Shown: in pieces, positions 59,807 to 64,000 of the stretch | Numbering within the stretch: the first letter of the stretch is position 1 | How the letters are laid out: every line of letters starts with the position of its first letter | Assembly: GCA_035547835.1 (NCBI GenBank) | Contig: DASZTW010000019.1 | Location: 218,346 to 282,345 of the forward strand | Reading direction: 5' to 3' | DNA length: 64,000 nt | Origin: Acidimicrobiales bacterium | Lineage (GTDB): Bacteria; Actinomycetota; Acidimicrobiia; Acidimicrobiales; Iamiaceae | Position numbers and translations under genes: made by a program | Notes under the pieces: model-generated | Databases searched by the model: none | What the model saw: only the letters and a program-made list of their open reading frames with translations | Told to the model about the DNA's origin: nothing

Positions 59807-60730
59807 TCAGCCGGGGCGCTCGCGGACCACCGATCGGGGGTCCTTGTCCTCGCGCAGGCCGAGGAACCGGGGGTGGCGCAAGCGGCCTGCGCCCGTCCAC
59901 TCGGCGAACCCCACTTGGCAGACCAGGCGGGGTTCCGCCCAGTGCGCACCTTTGCGGATCGGGTCGGCGCCGTCGAACGGGCTGGTCGCGCGTTCGAGCA
60001 CACCGAGCCGGCGAGCCAGATCAGCCAGGGTCGCCGCGTCGAACCCGGTGCCGACCTTCCCGGCGTAGCGCAGCCGGTTGCCGTCGTAGTAGCCGACGAG
60101 CAACGCCCCGAGACCGACGCGGCTGCCGTGGGGGTCGGTCCAACCTCCGATCACGAGCTCCTGGTCGGCGACGCACTTGAGCTTCAGCCAATCACGGCTG
60201 CGGCCGCTCCGGTACGTGCTCGACGACCGTTTGGCCACGAGCCCCTCCCACCCCGCGACGCAGGCCTTCTCCAGCAACTCGGCGGGGTCACCGGGCAGCG
60301 GTTCGGAGCGCCGCACGGGGTCGGTGACGTCGAGCGCTGCGGCGAGCAGCTCGCGGCGGTCGCGGAGCGACTGGTCGGTGATGTCGACGCCCGCCAGGTG
60401 GAGCGCGTCGAAGACCTCGTAGACGACGGCGCCGGAACGCTGCTGCAACGCGGCGAAGCTGCCGATGTCGCCGTCGGCGCCGACCACTTCGCCGTCGAGC
60501 ACGAACCGGTCGACGGGTTGGTCGAGCAGCGCCTCGACCAGCGCCGGATACGAGCGGCTGCGATCGAGGTGGTTGCGGGTCCACAAGCGCACGGTGTCAC
60601 CGTCGCGCACGGCGAGGATCCGGATGCCGTCGAACTTGCGCTCGTAGGTCCAGTCGTCGCCCTCGAGCGGCAGCTCGGCGAGCGTGGCCAGCATCGGTTC
60701 CACGAAGCCGGGCCGCGCCGAGCGGGTCAT
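59807..60730 (-). CDS. ATP-dependent DNA ligase (LigC/LigD-type domain)
   Basis: 307 residues. Nucleotidyltransferase domain with motif I YERKFDGIR (Lys32), motif III FVLDGEVVG (about 75), motif IV EGLVAKR (about 165), and motif V WLKLKC (about 183). An OB-fold follows (about 195-300). There is no polymerase or nuclease domain, so this is a stand-alone ligase such as those acting in repair and non-homologous end joining with Ku. No Ku gene is in the window. The ATG at 60730 follows the SnoaL-like gene by 10 bases, in the same direction. Confidence 0.87.
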   Translation of the reverse strand: MTRSARPGFVEPMLATLAELPLEGDDWTYERKFDGIRILAVRDGDTVRLWTRNHLDRSRSYPALVEALLDQPVDRFVLDGEVVGADGDIGSFAALQQRSGAVVYEVFDALHLAGVDITDQSLRDRRELLAAALDVTDPVRRSEPLPGDPAELLEKACVAGWEGLVAKRSSSTYRSGRSRDWLKLKCVADQELVIGGWTDPHGSRVGLGALLVGYYDGNRLRYAGKVGTGFDAATLADLARRLGVLERATSPFDGADPIRKGAHWAEPRLVCQVGFAEWTGAGRLRHPRFLGLREDKDPRSVVRERPG

Positions 60731-60740
60731 CGCACGCGGG

Positions 60741-61148
60741 TCACGCGGGTGGTTCGACGAACGTGGCGGCGCGCCGGTGGAAACGCCACTCGTCTCCTTC
60801 GCGGCGCAACACGTCGTCGTAGCGTCCGACGAGGCGGATCGCCCACCCCGACCTGCCCAGCGAGATGAAGATCACGTCGCTGGTGGCGCGCGCTTCGGTC
60901 GAGCTCCAGTCGGTCACCAAGGTGTTCAGCACCAAGTGGCGTTGCGGCCCGCGCGGTTCCCAGCTCGTGAACGCGGCGTGCAGCGCGTCGCGGCCGGTGT
61001 GGGTGCCGAGGCCCGGGATCGTGCATGTGCCGTCTGCGCAGAACGTGGCGACGACGTCGCCGGTGCGGCCGTCGTCGAGGGCCAACGTGTAGCGGCTGAT
61101 GGCCGCCCGGACCCCTTCGACCACGTCGGCGTACGTCAGGTCGGTCAC
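60741..61148 (-). CDS. SnoaL-like (NTF2 fold) protein, possible oxygenase small subunit
   Basis: 135 residues with the NTF2-like cone fold: an N-terminal helix AAISRYTLALDDGRTGDVVATFCADG, then strands with HLVLNTLVTDW and WAIRLVGRYDDVLRREGDEWRFHRRA (read in parts). Such proteins serve as small (beta) subunits of ring-hydroxylating oxygenases or as isomerases. GTG 61148 overlaps the Rieske gene stop (GTGA), supporting a beta-subunit role. No catalytic residues can be named. Confidence 0.8.
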   Translation of the reverse strand: MTDLTYADVVEGVRAAISRYTLALDDGRTGDVVATFCADGTCTIPGLGTHTGRDALHAAFTSWEPRGPQRHLVLNTLVTDWSSTEARATSDVIFISLGRSGWAIRLVGRYDDVLRREGDEWRFHRRAATFVEPPA

Positions 61149-62506
61149 TCCGTCAGGCCCAAGTCGACGGTGGGGGTGTCGAGCGGGTTGACGTTGATCG
61201 TGTGGAGCGCGGGCAGCAGCGACTTGTACGGCAGGCCGGCCAGGAACCCGTCGACGGTCTGTTCGAAGTTGCCGACGCCGCCCTCGATCCCCGCCGACAG
61301 TCGCAAGTAGTCGAAGCCGCCGTTGTGCAGACCTTGCTGTTGCTTGGGGAGGTTCGAGAAGTCCTGGGTGGGGATCGGCGGCACTCGTGGGTCGTCGACT
61401 TCCCACACTTCCGGCGGCTCGGGCCGGGGGCGGGCTTCGCTTTCGGGGTAGCGGGTGAGCGACCAGATCTCCATCAACGTCGACTCGGGACCCAGCGGCC
61501 GGAAGCGGTAGGACGACGCGCTGCTGTACATGGGCAACAAGAAGTAGTGCGGGAAGCAGTAGCCCATCGGCTGGTTGAGCCCGGAGGCCTCGAGCTCGTT
61601 GAGATCGGGCATGCGGTGACCTTGGTCGCGGTGCCAGCGCACGACTTCGTCGTTGAGCGTGCGGTTCCAAGTGGCGTACGCGAGCGGGTAGTCGGCGGGC
61701 AGCTCGACCTCGTCGCGCAGCCGCTCGGCAACTTGGAGGTCCGAGGCGTGGACCATGCCGGCCATGCCCTCGTTCATCGTGCGCAAGTAGTGCAGCTCCG
61801 CGTCGAGGAACTCCTGCGGGTCGAACGCGGTCTCGTCGCGAGGGGGCATCCGACCCGGGATCCGCAGCTGCGGGTGGCTCTGCAGCACGTGGTACTGCTC
61901 GACGAACGCAGCCTCGGCCAGCTTCCAGTTCACGGGGAGGCGGATCGCCCGCCACCACTCGACGCGGTACGCATCGACGTCCCACGCGTCTTGCACGGTG
62001 GCGAACGGTTCGATGCACTCGCGCAGCGGCGGTGCGTCGGCGTCGAAGTTGATCCACGCACATCCGCCCCAGGTCTCGCAGCGGACCGGGGTCAGGTCGA
62101 TGTCGCCCGCTTCGAGGTTCTCCGGCGAGAACGTTCGCGCTCGGGGGACGAACGTGTTGACCCCGTCGAGGCCGTAGCACCAGCCGTGGAACGGGCAGAC
62201 GAACGAGCGGCAGCTGCCCGTTCCCTCGACCAACCGGACGCCGCGGTGGCGGCAGGTGTTGCGCAGCGCGCGGACGCCACCGTCGGCGTCGCGCACCATG
62301 ATCACCGACTGGTCGAGCAGGCGGTACTCGACGTAGTCGTGCGGCTCGGGGATCTCCTCGAGGCGGCAGGCCATCTGCCACACGCGCGACCAGAGCTGGT
62401 CGACTTCGAGCTGGAAGTACTCGGGGTCGTAGTAGCGACCTTTGGGGACGCGGTCGGGCACTTGCATGGCGTGCGGGACACGAGGACCCGGGGGCGATCC
62501 GTCCAC
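61145..62506 (-). CDS. Rieske non-haem iron oxygenase, alpha subunit
   Basis: 453 residues. The Rieske 2Fe-2S motif is C85-R-H87 and C104-P-F-H107, with 16 residues between H87 and C104. The catalytic domain (about 190-440) carries NWKLAEAAFVEQYHVLQSHPQL, giving the two His ligands of the mononuclear iron. It oxidises an aromatic or steroid-like compound with electrons from a separate reductase, which is not in the window. GTG 62506 may be a leaderless start: TACAGT (62519-62514) lies seven bases before it. Met14 (62467) is the alternative. Divergent from the flavin monooxygenase gene. Confidence 0.86.
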   Translation of the reverse strand: MDGSPPGPRVPHAMQVPDRVPKGRYYDPEYFQLEVDQLWSRVWQMACRLEEIPEPHDYVEYRLLDQSVIMVRDADGGVRALRNTCRHRGVRLVEGTGSCRSFVCPFHGWCYGLDGVNTFVPRARTFSPENLEAGDIDLTPVRCETWGGCAWINFDADAPPLRECIEPFATVQDAWDVDAYRVEWWRAIRLPVNWKLAEAAFVEQYHVLQSHPQLRIPGRMPPRDETAFDPQEFLDAELHYLRTMNEGMAGMVHASDLQVAERLRDEVELPADYPLAYATWNRTLNDEVVRWHRDQGHRMPDLNELEASGLNQPMGYCFPHYFLLPMYSSASSYRFRPLGPESTLMEIWSLTRYPESEARPRPEPPEVWEVDDPRVPPIPTQDFSNLPKQQQGLHNGGFDYLRLSAGIEGGVGNFEQTVDGFLAGLPYKSLLPALHTINVNPLDTPTVDLGLTE

Positions 62507-62513
62507 GAGGGGG

Positions 62514-62536
62514 ACTGTATACTAACCGGTCGGTAC
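62514..62536. promoter_or_regulatory. Divergent promoter/operator region of the oxygenase pair
   Basis: On the minus strand TACAGT (62519-62514) is followed by seven bases and then GTG 62506, the spacing of actinobacterial leaderless promoters. On the plus strand TATACT lies at 62518-62523. Next to it ACCGGTCGGT (62525-62534) is a near-palindrome (four of five pairs) such as TetR-type regulators bind. One site could control both genes. Confidence 0.45.
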
Positions 62537-62593
62537 ACCGAGCTCCGGCGACGCCCGCGGCGGGCGCAGCCACGCGACGCGACCAGAGGTGCG

Positions 62594-64000
62594 ATGCCCA
62601 ACTCGAACGCTTCGACCGGCGCCGTCGACGTCGAGGTGCTGGTCGTCGGGGCAGGCGTCACGGGCATCTACGCGCTCTACCGAGCTCGCGAAGCGGGCTT
62701 CTCCGTCCAACTCGTCGAAGCCGGCAGCGGGGTGGGTGGTACCTGGTACTGGAACCGCTACCCCGGCGCCCGCTTCGACTCCGAGAGCTACACGTACGGC
62801 TACTTGTTCTCGCGTGACCTGTTCGACGAGTGGGAGTGGCAGGAGCACTTCGCGGCGCAGCCCGAGACCGAGCGCTACTTCAACCACGTCGTCGACCGCT
62901 TCGACCTCCGCCGCCACATGCGGTTCGACGTGCCGGTGACCTCGGCCCACTACGACGTGCGGTCCGGCACGTGGCTGGTCACGCTCGGTGGCGGTGACAC
63001 CATCCGGGCCCGTTTCGTCATCGCCGCGACCGGCGTCTTGTCGGTGCCGTACGTGCCCGACATCCCGGGGCGGGAGTCGTTCGGTGGCGTGGCCCACCAC
63101 ACCGGCCGCTGGCCGGGCGAACCGGTCGACTTCGCCGGCAAGCGGGTCGCCGTGGTCGGCACGTCCTCGAGCGGCGTGCAAGTCGTGTCGTCGATCGCCG
63201 GCGACGTCGCCCAGCTCTCGGTCTTCCAGCGCAGCGCCAACTGGTGCACCCCGCTCAACAACCGCCCGATCACCGCCGCGGAACAAGCAGAGCTGCGCGC
63301 CGGGTTCGACGAGCTGTGCCGCGTGCTCAACACGTCGATCAGCGGCTTTGCGCACCCCGTCAACGAACGGATGGCGTTCGACGACAGCGCGGCGGAGCGC
63401 CGAGCGGTCTACGAGCAGCTGTGGAACAGCCCGGGCTTCATGAAGCTCACGAGCAACTACGCCGACATGTTGTTCAACGACGCGGCGAACGCCGAGTGGT
63501 GCGACTTCATCGCCGCCAAGATCCGCGGCACGGTGCGCGACCCGGCCGTCGCCGAGCGCCTGGTGCCCAAGGACCATCCTTTCGGCGCCAAGCGACCGCC
63601 GTTCGTCCAGGGCTACTTCGAGGCGTTCAACGATCCCGAGGTCGAGCTGGTCGACCTGCGCGAGACCCCGATCGTGCGCGTGACCCCGACCGGCATCGAG
63701 ACCACCGACCGCACGCGGGACTTCGACATCATCGTGTGGGCCACCGGCTTCGACTTCGGCACCGGCGCCATGCTGCGGATGGGCATCGTGGGGCGCGGCG
63801 GCCTGGCGCTGGCGGACCACTGGAAGGACGGCCCCACCACCTTCCTCGGCCTGCAGACCCACGGGTTCCCCAACCTCTTCTTCCCCGGCGGCCCGCACGC
63901 GGCCGCCGGGAACAACCCGCGCTACAACGGCGACCAGGTCGACGCGGTGACCGACATCCTGTGCCACGCGCGCGGGGTGGGCGCATCCACGATCGAGCCG
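62594..64000 (+). CDS. Baeyer-Villiger-type flavin monooxygenase (partial, runs off the window)
   Basis: 469 residues are visible; no stop before the window end. FAD loop GAGVTGIYALYRA (about 18), GGTWYWNRYPGAR (about 46), and the Baeyer-Villiger fingerprint FGGVAHHTGRWP (F-x-G-x3-H-x3-W-P, about 165), then an NADPH loop GTSSSGVQVVSS (about 188) and the ATGFDFGTG motif (about 385). This layout makes a type I BVMO that inserts oxygen next to a ketone. ATG 62594 has an AGAGG site. It faces the Rieske gene across an 87-base divergent promoter. About 50-100 residues are probably missing. Confidence 0.9.
   Translation, partial: MPNSNASTGAVDVEVLVVGAGVTGIYALYRAREAGFSVQLVEAGSGVGGTWYWNRYPGARFDSESYTYGYLFSRDLFDEWEWQEHFAAQPETERYFNHVVDRFDLRRHMRFDVPVTSAHYDVRSGTWLVTLGGGDTIRARFVIAATGVLSVPYVPDIPGRESFGGVAHHTGRWPGEPVDFAGKRVAVVGTSSSGVQVVSSIAGDVAQLSVFQRSANWCTPLNNRPITAAEQAELRAGFDELCRVLNTSISGFAHPVNERMAFDDSAAERRAVYEQLWNSPGFMKLTSNYADMLFNDAANAEWCDFIAAKIRGTVRDPAVAERLVPKDHPFGAKRPPFVQGYFEAFNDPEVELVDLRETPIVRVTPTGIETTDRTRDFDIIVWATGFDFGTGAMLRMGIVGRGGLALADHWKDGPTTFLGLQTHGFPNLFFPGGPHAAAGNNPRYNGDQVDAVTDILCHARGVGASTIEP

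Overview
The window is high-GC DNA (close to 70 % by eye) with many GTG starts and genes packed into runs that overlap by GTGA or ATGA. The qcr/cta respiratory layout, GAF-ANTAR and NarL regulators, and a Rieske oxygenase beside a Baeyer-Villiger-type monooxygenase point to an actinobacterium. An Acidimicrobiia-like lineage is my best guess, from gene content only. No rRNA, complete tRNA, IS element or CRISPR array was seen.

Layout. (1) 0.2-1.3 kb: two small stress-type genes. (2) 1.4-9.3 kb: a cytochrome bc1 / cytochrome c oxidase locus. It holds qcrA-qcrB (+), then ctaC-ctaD-ctaE-small membrane protein-ctaG (-), then a di-haem qcrC (+) divergent from ctaC. CtaD carries a two-helix C-terminal extension and CtaC a fused cytochrome c domain. 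(3) 9.3-12.25 kb: a one-chain FAD/Fe-S dehydrogenase of the D-lactate/glycolate type. (4) 12.6-38.5 kb: a 21-gene surface-polysaccharide island. It includes an initiating phosphosugar transferase, a Wzx-like flippase, a Wzz-like protein, a Wzy/ligase-like protein, seven glycosyltransferases, two DegT aminotransferases, an oxidoreductase, an epimerase, an N-acetyltransferase, a sugar-nucleotide dehydrogenase, an ATP-grasp ligase, a phosphoesterase, a deacetylase, a beta-helix lipoprotein and a 1454-residue secreted protein with three tandem repeats. Three of its promoter regions share a TGATAC/GTATCA inverted motif. (5) 38.6-39.8 kb: an ECF sigma factor and a small partner. (6) 40.2-46.8 kb: a PPOX-family protein, a CheB-CheR/PAS-histidine kinase-response regulator operon, and a GAF-ANTAR protein. 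(7) 46.8-50.3 kb: an amidohydrolase lacking its HxH motif, a TetR-type C-terminal domain without DNA-binding part, and an acyl-CoA synthetase. (8) 50.4-57.8 kb: phosphoketolase, a GNAT/ADP-forming acyl-CoA synthetase fusion, a flavodoxin, and a site-2 protease with CBS domains. (9) 57.9-64 kb: a secreted CocE-type hydrolase, an ATP-dependent DNA ligase, and a divergent Rieske oxygenase / flavin monooxygenase pair. The monooxygenase is cut by the window end.

The most interesting signal is a family of near-identical 20-bp palindromic boxes upstream of the PPOX gene, the GNAT/acyl-CoA synthetase fusion and the flavodoxin, with a weaker one before the site-2 protease. They resemble the DosR/DevR dormancy box (GGGAC-N4-GTCCC). 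Several products belong to families found in the mycobacterial hypoxia/NO regulon, so a DosR-like redox regulon tied to acetyl-phosphate/acetyl-CoA energy metabolism is inferred.
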